Shown: piece after piece, positions 43,801 to 49,709 of the stretch
Position numbering within the stretch: position 1 is the first letter of the stretch
Layout of the letters: every line of letters begins with the position of its first letter
Origin: Azospirillum griseum
GTDB lineage: Bacteria > Pseudomonadota > Alphaproteobacteria > Azospirillales > Azospirillaceae
Direction of reading: 5' to 3'
Assembly: GCF_003966125.1 (NCBI RefSeq)
Contig: NZ_RXMA01000029.1
Location: forward strand, 1 to 64,000
DNA length: 64,000 bases
Notes under the pieces: generated by a model
What the model was told of the DNA's origin: nothing
Databases searched by the model: none
Seen by the model: only the letters and a program-made list of their open reading frames with translations
Translations under genes and position numbers: made by a program

Positions 43801-46155
43801 TTCGTCAACGGCTATGGCCCGACGGAAAACACCACCTTCACCGCCGTTCATCGGGTGACGGTTTCGGACGTCGATCCGGGGCCGGTCCCGCTTGGCCGCC
43901 CCATCGCCCACACCAGCGTCCGCATCGTCGAGGCGGGTGGCGGGCTGGCCCCGGTCGGGGTGTGGGGCGATTTGCTGCTGGGCGGGTTGGGGCTGGCCGA
44001 GGGCTACCTCAACCGCGCCGACCTGACGGCGGATCGCTTCGTCACCGATCCGGTCAGCGGCGAGCGGCTCTACCGCACCGGCGATCTGGGCCGCTGGCGC
44101 GCCGATGGAGCGCTGGAGTTCGGCGGACGCCGCGACGGCCAAATCAAGCTGCGCGGCTATCGCATTGAATTGGAGGAGATCGAGGCGGCGCTGAACGCCC
44201 ATCCGGCCATCGCCGACGGTGCGGTGCTGTTCCTGCCCGACCCGTCCGGCGAGGGCGACGGCGCGCTCGTCGCCTGCGTCCAACCCAAGGCGGAGGCCCC
44301 GAGTTCGGCGGCCCTGCGCGACTGGCTCGGGCGGCGTCTGCCCGCCTACATGACGCCGCGCCGCTTCGTCACCGTGTCGGCCCTGCCGGTGACGGAAAAC
44401 GGCAAGATTGACCGCCGCCAACTGGCCGCCAGCCTGCCGCCGGTCGAGGCCAACGACGACGACGCGGCGGGCGATCCGCCGCGCGACGCGTCGGAAACCC
44501 TGGTGGCCGAGGTGTTCACGGAGGTGTTCGGCCGCAAGGTGGCCGACCGCGACGCCAATTTCCTCGATCTTGGCGGTCATTCGCTGCTGGCGATCAAGGT
44601 GGTGAACCGCATCGCCCAGGCCACCGGGGTGCGGCTGTCGATGCGCAGCTTCTTCGCCGTGCCGACCGTCGCCGGTCTGGCCGCCCTGATCGCGGAGGGC
44701 GCGCAGCCCAGCGACGGCGTGGTCCGGGTTCCCGACGCCCCCAGCCACCCGGCCAGCCACGCGCAGGCGCGCCTGTATCTGGCCAGCCGGATGCAGGGCG
44801 ACGCGACCGGCGGGGACGCCGCCTACAACATCACCTTCGCCCTGCCCTTTGGCGGTGCGCTGGATCCCGAAGCGCTGCGGACGGCGCTGGCCCGTCTGGC
44901 CGACCGCCACGAAACCCTGCGCACCGGCTTTGACGAGGAGGATGGCGCGATCCGCCAGCGCATCGCCGCGTCGGCGGTCCCGCCGCTGGCGGTCGATGAC
45001 CTGTCGGCCAGCCCGGATCCGCGTGGCGAGGCCCTGCGCGTGGCCCGGCGCGAGGCGGCCACGCCGTTCGACCTTGCCACCCCGCCGCTGCTGCGCGCCC
45101 GCGCCATCCGGCTGGGGGCGAGCGTCCTCGATCCCGCATCCACCGCCGGGTTCGGAGCGCCAACGACGGACGGCTGGCTGGTCCTGCTGGTGCTGCACCA
45201 CATCGTCGGCGATGGCTGGTCGTCGCGCATCCTGCTGCGCGAGCTGGGCAGCCTGTACCGCGCCGCGCTGGCCGGAAACGTCGAGGCGGCGGGCCTGCCC
45301 GCCCTGCCGGTGGCCTACCGCGACTACGCGGCGTGGCAGACCCGGCGCGATTGGGCGGATTCGGCGCGTCATTGGCGGTCGGTCCTGGCCGACGCACCGG
45401 ACAGCATCGCGCTGCCCGCCGACCATCCGGCCCCGGCGGTGCAATCGCACCGGGGCGACACGGTCAGCCGCCGCCTGCCCCTGGCCCTGGTTCAGGGCAT
45501 CGCCGCCTACGCCCGCCAGCGCGGCGCGTCGAGCGCGTCGGTGTCATTGGCGATGTTCGCCGGGCTGCTCTACCGCCTGACCCGTCAAGGCGATCTGGTG
45601 ATCGGCTTTGGCGTGGCCGGGCGCGACCGGGCGGAGGTGGAGGGGTTGATCGGCTTCTTCGTCAACGTGCTGCCGCTGCGCGTGCGCATCGGCGACGAGA
45701 CGGAGTTCGGGCCGCTGGTCGATCAGGTCCACACCGCGATGATGTCGGCGATGGACCACCGCGACTTTCCCTTTGACCTGCTGGTGCGCAGCGTCGCCCC
45801 GCGCCGGGTGGCGAACCGCCAGCCGCTCATCAATGTGGTGTTCGAATACCAGCGCTTTGAGGATCTGGACGCCGAGGCCGGGTGTGCCGACGCGCTGGGC
45901 GACCGTCCGTTCGGCGATGGCCAGCCGGTCGATCCCGCCTTTGGCGGGGCGTTGCAGGACGCCATCCGCACGCCGACGGCCAAGCATGACCTGCTGCTGT
46001 TCTTCAGCGAACAGCGTGACGGCGGCACGCTGACCCTGGAATTCGACACCGACCTGTTCGACCGGGCCACGGCGGAACGCTGGCTGGCCTATCTGGAGCA
46101 ATTCGCCTCGATGGTTGTGAACCACGCCAACGCAAACAAGGATGCCGCCGAATGA
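28888..46155 (+). CDS. Giant hybrid NRPS-PKS: TubC-C-T-C-A-T-C-A-T-KS-DH-KR-T-C-A-T-C
   Basis: This 5755-residue protein is the core of the line. TubC docking lies at ~19-71. C1 (HH 224-225, HHAAWDG) leads directly to T Ser588 with no A domain. C2 reads ADHTLIDG (His779), then A2 (1095-1600) and T Ser1649. C3 has HHAIMDG at 1850, then A3 (2175-2680) and T Ser2730. KS (2809-3240) has Cys2982, His3115 and His3155. No AT follows. DH (~3410-3665) keeps His3439 and Asp3592 but has degenerate flanking motifs. KR (~3690-4090) has TGGTGGLS, Ser4022, Tyr4035 and Asn4039. ACP has Ser4178. C4 reads HHSLADA at 4366, then A4 (4685-5190) and T Ser5232. C5 has HHIVGDG at 5437. Hand-read codes are A2 DALWMGGCLK (Val-like), A3 DVWHFSLVDK (Ser) and A4 DAYWIGGTFK (Val-like). 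No epimerase is present. I chose the ATG at 28888, which overlaps the upstream stop with AGAGGG 9 nt before it; an ATG at 28879 is also possible. It ends in ATGA overlap with the next gene. Confidence 0.96.
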   Translation: MGGIETTDGAAMVERDGPLADALLVELAARDIRLTVKDGRLGYDAPAGAFDDALKARVRALRPALIARLSGQDGGQDRGLNEGATGEIVAPLTFGQERMWFLNRLDLGQPGGARGGYTEHLAFDLVGSLDHAALDRALTAVAARHGALRTRFEDGPDGPVQRVAPPAAAALPAHRVDLRATPDALERALDEAAHRPIDLATDPHARVALFTLADDHHVLSLSAHHAAWDGWSNGLFAADLATAYNAARAGRPADLPPLVRDMADLARAQRAALASGGFDAALERLRRRLDGHPTHLTLPTDHPRPAVADGRGAALALRLEPDAAGALAAAARRAGATPYMAVLAAWALLLSRLSGAPRLLIGAPVAARADEAEEAIIGYLSNSVAIPVDVGAAGSFGALVEQVRDRTLDVMADQDVPFDKLVEALAPPRSRATTPLVQTMFAMQPRAVPAPALGGLAVTVRTRHNEAARYELTLNLETTADGALDGPLTYATALFDAATVVGWADWLCAFLRAAPGQWSAPLDRSPLVTPAKATTAAITPAASSPVATPVADGFATPTERALAALWAGFLATPPTARDDDFFVLGGHSLLLMRVVNAINSDGSLGRIELAEALGATRLMDMAALLDGGQPALATAPTAAAPLEGAAEEHPANPGQEGMWLTRRDEAETTAWSVPLVIPLARHAEAAVVRAGLERLAARHPALRTTLCERDGAIRQRIAPHDHPGLIDLTVHHGLDAAARFAVMKRDLARPMDLERGPLYRFHLFTNGDGAGELFLNADHTLIDGWSLDVLRRDVVALIDAAATGRGDGLPALACTPVALTARRLADTRRLEADRAYWLDTLRGMELGDLPAPGSRPPGAPPRGLRTQRDLSAATMAALDRIARAGGTTPTVALIAAASALMIRLKGDGRDVSVATPFAGRTEPEHADLVGCFVEVLPLRFPGGLERSFADHLAAARRALTGALAHQTYPLRHIMKDTLAARGGDPTTLYDVVAVLENAEPQTRDWFDPRIGGGKYDLAFIIGRMPDGSAVLTVEHDEWLYDAQDALAMAARLETLLCAAADRPDAALGDLAVMPEDERRLVLSGFNDTAAAYPRDASMADLWARAAAEHADRVALRASNGDTLTYAALDQRAGAIAAALLGSGPVGPTVALAVQRGFDAVAAILGIWKAGAAYLPLDSKLPPAVVTQLMTDAEARIILADATKAATLSGLPDHPILRLDSLPSAPAPADASAAPPVVPDGGAPAYVMFTSGTTGTPKGVVVPHRGIARLALNRAVLDLRPQDVMGQLAPLAFDAKTLELWSALLNGASLRVFDDEELLDPQALGRALVSGGVTVLWLTAGLFNRAADEAPHIFRPLRLLMSGGEALSPPHLRRVMAACPDLCLLNGYGPTENSCLTTLHTITTADLDGAIPIGRPISNCRVFVVDDRLTPVPVGVWGELLCGGDGVALGYAGRPDLTAASFVSPPWAAGERLYRSGDIVRWRRDGVIEFLGRRDGQVKIRGHRIETGAIEAVLSGCADVRDAAVLVTGSGADKALVACVAADSAAGEGAWRRTLAERLPIYMMPARFIVVPALPVNANGKRDRRAVQSLVTAVMAATAPALAMAAPTVSAPPRPAASPAETLVLRLFAEQFPGVALDPSSDFFHLGGHSMTAMRLSARLVEECGARVSLRALFAARTVAAIAALLPSTAAAAPTATGSAETLMLLPPVAPHRAEPADGYPLSTGQERLWVMQRLFPDSGVYNIPLVFDVDGDLNADALARALTALEERHHALRLRVVDGPDGRPRQRLYPVGALVLHRVDLSAEADPVAAATARQSAELHRPFALEREAGARALLMRLGAARWRVLLVLHHAIMDGWSAGVLMRDLAAFYSAALTTPAGAALTIATPAPAVQFQDVAAWQRAHADSAEGKALLARWVGRLTPRPEPLALPTDHRRPPVKSFRGDTVEHAFDAALSAALDRLARAESATPFAVVTALVQALLHRMTGQTDMALGTLVAGRDRAEVQDTVGFFVNTLVLRQSIDPEAGFRRLLADTRGTCLHAVADQHCPFESLVEATGAPRDLGRNPLFDVLVVWQSDDGAPPSLPGLTTHSLPVSFPFAKFDLGFHFGRRGDRIICQLEHSADLFDADSAAALFARLEHLAAAVLADPDRRIRTLPILPDGERAQLARFNDTATPLDTRRSLTRLLLDQTARSPGAPALLWNGQAPLSYRDFAARAGAVARRLVAAGVKPGDSVAICAPRGPELLIGIHGILMAGAGYAPLGADQPPARLAGMLEDLGHPLVLTTADTRARLGESARCLDLSVDGVAEPLDLGGPDGLAYVLFTSGSTGRPKGVAVEQHAVVNRVLWMQSAFPIGPGDVILQKTPVTFDVSVWELLWWGWTGAAVALPPPGAERDPQTLVDLIARDGVTVLHFVPSMLAAFLTCLEDGRADAAKLARLRFVFASGEALDPALVERFDRLLHRRFGTQLHNLYGPTEATVDVTWHPCSPWTGGAVVPIGKPIANTTVDILDADGAPLPIGMAGEIHLGGPQVARGYVNRPDLTAKAFIADPNRPGGRLYRTGDLGRWRRDGTIEYLGRIDHQVKVRGQRIEPGEIEHALERHPGVERAVVVPVAVNGLTELHGYILPRDPALTTAALRAHLRDRVTEAMIPARFLRLDALPLTSSGKLDRKALTGAPLDRPAATVAPAAPSVDAAGNRSAVEAAIRAIWKDLLPDADPGPRDGFFDAGGNSLLVIRLHERLNARWPGVFGVADLFACATIAEQAQRIAPTAPPASPVLPTPPTMTHPPTTTHPVAMASPAGATFAGNAPAGAIAIVGMALRLPGSEDLAGFWRDVSTAADRVRPLPDGREADTRAVLAALGLPQPDRFREAAYLDDVMGFEPKRLRLSPADAALLDPEQRLFLETALRALEDAGRGGAALDDARVGVFVGGVPGTAWRDALMRGAAPNRVEQIFALNVASNIATRLSFLHNWRGPAALIDTACSASLAAVHTACRALRNGECEWALVGGAKILLTPPAEGARLTIDSSTGRTRAFAEGADGTGMGEGAVAFLLRPLADALADGDAIHGVILGSAINQDGASSGMAAPNPAAQAEVIAAATRDAGVSLASLSYIEAHGTGTALGDPIEIDGLTRAAATEGAGSGFAAIGSAKGNFGHLDGAAGALGLARALACLIHDRAPPQPFFTAPNPRIDFAKAPVAVASALTPLADRGGPRRAGVSAFGLSGINAHVVIEAAPRVARNALAVAGWFAIGLSAPDAERLRGYAGAVVAALRAHPDWPLADIARTLTDGRDALDARLAVWVRDRGDLMARLAVFAAAPDAVDGLVLTGTADRANAAVTHAALSADEESALAAATAFVTGARLSWPSSVRTGRVHLPAAPLARRRCLPDLTALSTAPAQPAPTATAEAAFALLGPAVVTAQGVFHRVDAHAAQFWPVAEHRLNGAPTLVGMGFAALVADAMGDRAVCIADLRWLRPLRPADLVPGTVTLTLAGDGAASLSGRALDGRWQSFVTATVTSADTKIEIAALDLAAIAARCAPAQDAPPFHSENGVVEVSARWNCLERVAAAEAEALAWLRVPSVDAGLRLHPGLLDVATGVALTEGGMVPTGCARIDLLEPLPADPVAHIERRVTEDGAEADVVLADRASGRVVARLLGLRWTRLARPQAVAGKTSGALVPALPVWESAPLAAADPGGPVVLIGEGALANRLADHLARAGRLAAHSGSETVTADALARVGASDRPVILFAPQGGADVGPRAARAMRAVLGALTGPTRLLALVEGAFAVEDNDPLDPFQALTIGVIAAATLEDPNLIARCVDCDDAIGPAALLAELTVLERDPRAVAWRRGRRLIRHFQPMELVVDAAALRDDAWPAHGWPDHGVCVVTGGTGGLSLMLADTLAVGGKLTLALLSRGGEPTGDDIDARRRRDLLDGLRAAGLRAVVYPCDIADRAGLSATLARIRADLGPITAVVHNAGVADGAFLAGGERAVAAYTAALAAKVEGARLLDELTDADPVAAFVMAGSLTGLTGAVAHAAYTGANAFLDTLAAARVRRGKPALTIDWCGIREVGMAARLLKGRSVGVDAGPADVGPLLRRALAARVPQVAILDPTVSALLAPAPAVALVAAAPVATPASRPGAKPSRSGAGRALEAALAAVWADVLGYDSVAPDDDFYALGGDSIAGMQIVEQVTRDLGQRMSLVDLFETGTVAALAERLRSRAAEQRPKDDALQPAPQRDHYPVAWEQLAVLHAEAAADMGTAYNLPNGLHLPPDVDMDRLGAALDALVARHEILRTRLIPAAAKGDEPTMAILPPGPVRVERVECPTDAGLLHALNATVRPFDLWNGEPPVRILLGFVAGRPRAVLLDVHHSLADAFSMEVLQADLIALYTGSAGPAPTIQLKDYAWWTRSGAGATAPEQARGYWLERFKGPLPVLDLPADHPRPARHTWRAETTEFPIAWDTVSRLRAFAAERRTTPFAVVTAAWALLLARYARTEDLVFAVPVNAREGAAMATMTGMLVTLLPLRLGVHADDRVSDLIQRTHTAHAEAMRNRAYGLGRLLADLAPPASPDRALLSEVTLSYMNFADGAGQSRSGDGLTPFGLARHDGKSDLGLYVRDLPDQMVMAVEYYADLFDRERMERMGRHFRTLLTALVSAAADTPVATLPLSDDEERAWLAGVGVGPTPPLPLSEGLFGALAQRAAANPDAVALEGSGGPLSYGDLLRRAAGVARTLREAGLLPGDRVALHVERDRDAVALLVGCVAAGVVYVPLDPAYPAERIGWIVEDAACRAVIADAAGRALLAPLPAATGRRILAAEGLVGLSADSLPRPPASGPAYVMYTSGSTGTPKGVVVTQAGILRLALGGGDLALTAADRVLQTGPLAFDASTYEIWGALLNGACLAVASRDAVLDPDALSAAIAHHRTTVLWLTTGLFNRQVDAGADRFRGLRLVITGGEAMSVPHAARALRACPDVVFVNGYGPTENTTFTAVHRVTVSDVDPGPVPLGRPIAHTSVRIVEAGGGLAPVGVWGDLLLGGLGLAEGYLNRADLTADRFVTDPVSGERLYRTGDLGRWRADGALEFGGRRDGQIKLRGYRIELEEIEAALNAHPAIADGAVLFLPDPSGEGDGALVACVQPKAEAPSSAALRDWLGRRLPAYMTPRRFVTVSALPVTENGKIDRRQLAASLPPVEANDDDAAGDPPRDASETLVAEVFTEVFGRKVADRDANFLDLGGHSLLAIKVVNRIAQATGVRLSMRSFFAVPTVAGLAALIAEGAQPSDGVVRVPDAPSHPASHAQARLYLASRMQGDATGGDAAYNITFALPFGGALDPEALRTALARLADRHETLRTGFDEEDGAIRQRIAASAVPPLAVDDLSASPDPRGEALRVARREAATPFDLATPPLLRARAIRLGASVLDPASTAGFGAPTTDGWLVLLVLHHIVGDGWSSRILLRELGSLYRAALAGNVEAAGLPALPVAYRDYAAWQTRRDWADSARHWRSVLADAPDSIALPADHPAPAVQSHRGDTVSRRLPLALVQGIAAYARQRGASSASVSLAMFAGLLYRLTRQGDLVIGFGVAGRDRAEVEGLIGFFVNVLPLRVRIGDETEFGPLVDQVHTAMMSAMDHRDFPFDLLVRSVAPRRVANRQPLINVVFEYQRFEDLDAEAGCADALGDRPFGDGQPVDPAFGGALQDAIRTPTAKHDLLLFFSEQRDGGTLTLEFDTDLFDRATAERWLAYLEQFASMVVNHANANKDAAE

Positions 46156-49100
46156 GGATCGCCGATTTCGTCTTTGACGCCAGCGCCAAACCGACGGCGG
46201 TTCCCGTTCCGTCCGTGGCCACCGCTCCGGCTTCCACCGACACCATCGTCTCGCGCTTCGCCGCCTGGGTGGAGCGCCGCCCCGACGCTGCGGCCGTGGT
46301 GGACGAAGCCGGGAGCACCAGCTACCGCGCGCTCGACCGCTGGTCCAACCGCATCGCCCATTGGCTGGTCGCGCAGGGGCTGCCGCGCGAAACCCGTGTC
46401 GGCGTGATGATGCACCGCCAACGCGGCGTTCTGGCCGCCATGGTCGGCATCGTCAAGGCGGGGTGCGTCTATGTTCCGCTCGACCCCACCCAGCCGCTGG
46501 CCCGCCGCCGCACCCAGATCGACGCGGTGGGCATCGCCGCCATCGTCGGCGACGCGGCGTCGCTGGGCGACCTGCGCAGCCTGCAATGGCGTTGCCCGAG
46601 CCTGCGCGCCGGTCTGTGCCTGGACGCCGACGACCCCGACCGGGTGATCGAGGCTCCTGGCGTGATGATGTCGACCGAATTGTGGGATCATCTTGCCGGG
46701 GAACAGGCCGATGACGCCGGGGCGGGCGGTTGGAAAAGCGCCTTCACCGGCCTGCCGATCCCCGACGCCGCGCTGGCGGCCTTTGGGGCCAACGCGCGGG
46801 CCAAGACCGCGCCGCTGCTGACGCCCGCCTCCCGCGTGCTGGAGGTCGGTTGCGCCTCTGGCTTCACCATGCGGCACGTCGCCCCGCTTTGCGGCTCCTA
46901 CATCGCGTCGGACATCAGCCGCCTGAACGCCGAGCGGGTGGAGGCCAACGCCCGCAAGCTGGGGCTGACCCACGTCACCGGGCGTCACCTGACCTCGCAC
47001 GACATCGATCTGCTGGAACCGGGCAGCCTGGATCTGATCGTCTTCAACAGCGTGATCGAAAGCTTTCCCGGTTTCGGCTACCTCGCCGACATCCTGGACA
47101 AGGCGGTGACGCTGCTCGCCCCCGGCGGCTCTCTGTTCCTCGGCAGCCTGTGGAATTTGGAGCGCAAGGACGATTATCTGGCCGATCTCGCCGCGTTCGC
47201 CCGCGACCACGCCGGACAGGGCTACGCCACCCGTCTCGACTTCAGCGATGATTTCTTCGTGCCCGCCGCCTTCTTCCGCGATTGGGCGGCCAGGCGGGCG
47301 GAAAAGCCGTCGCTGGAGTTTTCCGCCATCGACGCCCCCGGCTTCGACCCCGCCCCCTACGGCTTCGATCTGGTCATCCGCCTGGATGGCCGGGGCGAGG
47401 GCGCGCAGGCAATCCGTCATCTGGACGGTCGCGCCGCGCTGGAGCGGCTGCCCGACAGCGCCCCGGCGGTGACGGTCACGCCCGACCAGGGGGCCTACGT
47501 CATTTTCACCAGCGGGACCACCGGCACGCCCAAGGGGGTGCTGGTCGGGCACGCCCCGCTTGTCAATCTGGCCGATGCGATCGAGCGCTCGCTCTATGAG
47601 CCGTTGGGCCAGGGCGACCAATTGGCCCTGAGCTGCATTTTCGCCTTCGCCTTCGACGGGTCGATGCACTCCATCGGCACGTCGCTGTTGAACGGCCACG
47701 CCCTGCATGTGCCGGCCGAGGACACGCGCCGCGACCCCGCCCGGTTGCACGCCTTCATCGAGGCGCACCGCATCGACGTGTGCGATGCCACCCCCAGCCT
47801 GTTTTCCATGCTGGTCGATCACTGGCATGACAGTGGGACCAGCACCAGCGCCCGCGCCGTCATATTGGGCGGGGAGCCGGTGAAGGCGGAGATGCTGCGC
47901 CGTCTCTACAGCCTGCCCGCCCATGGCGATCTGAGGGTTGTCAACCAGTATGGCCCGACCGAAACCTGCGTCTGCGCCACCCAGCATGTGATGACGGCGG
48001 TCAATTGGGCCGAACATCTGCCCCCGCCCATTGGCCTGCCGCTCGACAACGTCGTCGTCAGCCTGACCGACGATGCCGGACGCCCGGTTCCCGATGGCGT
48101 GCCCGGTGAGATCCGCATCGGCGGGCGGGGGGTGGCGCGCGGCTACCTCAACGACGCCGACCAGACCGCCCGCCGCTTCGTCACCGACGAGGCCGGCGCG
48201 CGCTGGTACCGGACCGGCGATATGGCCCGCCGCCTGTCCAACGGGCTGTTGCAGTTCCTGGGGCGCGAGGACCGGCAGGTCAAGATTCGCGGCTACCGCA
48301 TTGAGCTGGGCGAGGTGGAGGCCAAGCTGGCCGCGCACCCGCTGGTCGGGCGCGTCGCCGTGGTTGCCGCCGACCCGCGCGGCGATGGTGACAAGCAACT
48401 GGTGGCCTATGTCGTGCCGCGCGACGGTTTCGACGCCGCACAGGCGCGGGCGGAGTTGGACGCCACGATGCCCGCCTGGATGGTTCCGTCCTGGCTGGTG
48501 ACGATCGACGATCTGCCGATGACCCCGAACGGCAAGCTGGACGAACGCCGTCTGCCCCCGCCCGCCGAACTGGGTGCCCGCCCGAACCGGAGGCGCCGCC
48601 CGCTTGCCACCGACACCGAAAAGCGGCTGGCCGCCCTGTGGGGCGGTATCCTCGACGTGACGGTGGAGGATGGCGAGGATGATTTCTTCACCATGGGCGG
48701 TCACAGCGTGCTGGCGGTGCGGCTGCTGTCGGCGGCGGAAAAGGAGTTCGGCGTGCGTCTGCCGCTGGCCGAGCTTTTCACCAGCCCGACGGTGGCCAGC
48801 ATGGCCGCGCTGATCGACCGGCGCGGCAGCGCGTCGGACTGGCACCCGGTGGTCGCGGTGAACGCGGGCGGGACCCGCGTGCCGCTGCTCTGCTTCCACC
48901 CGGTGGGCGGCAACGTCCTGTGTTACCGCGAGTTGGCGGAGGCGCTCGGCCCCGACCAGCCGGTCTATATGGTGCAGAGCTATGGCCTGGAGGAAGGCCA
49001 GCCGCTGCACGCGTCGGTGGAGGCGATGGTCGCGGCCTATCTCGCCGCCGCCAAGGGCATCGTGCCGGACGGGCCGCTGGCGGTGGCGGGCTGGAGCTTT

Positions 49101-49652
49101 GGCGGGCTGCTGGCCTGGGAGGCCGCCTGTCAGTTGCAACGCGCCGGGGTCGATGTGCGCGCCGTCGCGGTGTTGGACGGCGTGGCGGTGCCGGAGGTGG
49201 TGCGCGACCTGCTGCGCAAGGACGAGTCGGACTATCTGGCCGCCCTGTTCGACGAAATGGGCCTGTTCGACGCCGAAACCCTGCGCCCGCTGACGCCCGA
49301 ACAGCGGCTGGATCTGATCCTGGAACGGGGCAAGGGTGGCCATTTCCTGCCCGACGGCATGGATCGCGCCGGGATGCGCCGCCTGATGGCGCTGTTCCAG
49401 AACAATGGCTTGGCCGCCGTGCGCTATCGCCCGCGCCCCTTCGATGGCAAGCTGCTGCTCGTTCGTCCCAAGGTGGAAACCAAGCAGGCCCCCGGCGTCC
49501 CCGGCGATCCGCTGAACGGCTGGGGACCACTGCCCACCGGTGGGGTGACGCTCCGCTGGATGGAGGGAACCCACGGGCAAATGCTGGTCAAACCCTGGCT
49601 GGACGAGCTGGCGAACCATGTGCGGAGCTGGTTGGATGCGGTCAATGGGTGA
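46152..49652 (+). CDS. Terminal NRPS, A domain interrupted by methyltransferase, then T and TE
   Basis: This 1166-residue terminal NRPS activates, probably N-methylates, and releases the product. The A domain starts at ~30. Motif a2 (KAGCVYVPLDP) is at ~102 and a3 (FTSGTTGTPKG) only at ~452. The ~250 residues between hold a SAM methyltransferase with WKSAFTGLPIPD, motif I VLEVGCASGFTM near 229 and FNSVIESFPG. The rest of the A domain runs to a10 NGKLDERRL near 795. T has Ser850 (GGHSV). The TE has Ser982 (GWSFGG), a following LDG Asp and His1141 (GTHGQ). There is no C domain; C5 at the end of the previous protein must serve it. The hand-read A5 code DGHDIGQVCK is unassigned. Its ATG overlaps the upstream stop (ATGA). 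Methyltransferase insertions more usually sit between a8 and a9. Confidence 0.95.
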   Translation: MRIADFVFDASAKPTAVPVPSVATAPASTDTIVSRFAAWVERRPDAAAVVDEAGSTSYRALDRWSNRIAHWLVAQGLPRETRVGVMMHRQRGVLAAMVGIVKAGCVYVPLDPTQPLARRRTQIDAVGIAAIVGDAASLGDLRSLQWRCPSLRAGLCLDADDPDRVIEAPGVMMSTELWDHLAGEQADDAGAGGWKSAFTGLPIPDAALAAFGANARAKTAPLLTPASRVLEVGCASGFTMRHVAPLCGSYIASDISRLNAERVEANARKLGLTHVTGRHLTSHDIDLLEPGSLDLIVFNSVIESFPGFGYLADILDKAVTLLAPGGSLFLGSLWNLERKDDYLADLAAFARDHAGQGYATRLDFSDDFFVPAAFFRDWAARRAEKPSLEFSAIDAPGFDPAPYGFDLVIRLDGRGEGAQAIRHLDGRAALERLPDSAPAVTVTPDQGAYVIFTSGTTGTPKGVLVGHAPLVNLADAIERSLYEPLGQGDQLALSCIFAFAFDGSMHSIGTSLLNGHALHVPAEDTRRDPARLHAFIEAHRIDVCDATPSLFSMLVDHWHDSGTSTSARAVILGGEPVKAEMLRRLYSLPAHGDLRVVNQYGPTETCVCATQHVMTAVNWAEHLPPPIGLPLDNVVVSLTDDAGRPVPDGVPGEIRIGGRGVARGYLNDADQTARRFVTDEAGARWYRTGDMARRLSNGLLQFLGREDRQVKIRGYRIELGEVEAKLAAHPLVGRVAVVAADPRGDGDKQLVAYVVPRDGFDAAQARAELDATMPAWMVPSWLVTIDDLPMTPNGKLDERRLPPPAELGARPNRRRRPLATDTEKRLAALWGGILDVTVEDGEDDFFTMGGHSVLAVRLLSAAEKEFGVRLPLAELFTSPTVASMAALIDRRGSASDWHPVVAVNAGGTRVPLLCFHPVGGNVLCYRELAEALGPDQPVYMVQSYGLEEGQPLHASVEAMVAAYLAAAKGIVPDGPLAVAGWSFGGLLAWEAACQLQRAGVDVRAVAVLDGVAVPEVVRDLLRKDESDYLAALFDEMGLFDAETLRPLTPEQRLDLILERGKGGHFLPDGMDRAGMRRLMALFQNNGLAAVRYRPRPFDGKLLLVRPKVETKQAPGVPGDPLNGWGPLPTGGVTLRWMEGTHGQMLVKPWLDELANHVRSWLDAVNG

Positions 49653-49664
49653 AGGCGGTCTGGT

Positions 49665-49704
49665 TCCCTCTCTCCTGCGGGGAGTGGGTCGGGGTGAAGG
49701 GGCC
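49665..49704. repeat. REP-like element between terminal NRPS and exporter genes
   Basis: A CCCTCTCTCCTGCGGGGAG core followed by TGGGTCGGGGTGAAGGGG (49666-49702) resembles the short intergenic palindromic repeats of the form 'tccctctcccc…ggggagaggg…gggtgaggggg' found in many high-GC proteobacteria. It lies in the only gap within the operon (57 nt) and ends just before the ATG at 49710. It may form a stem-loop that reduces downstream expression. No second copy was seen in the window. Confidence 0.4.
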
Positions 49705-49709
49705 GGTCG

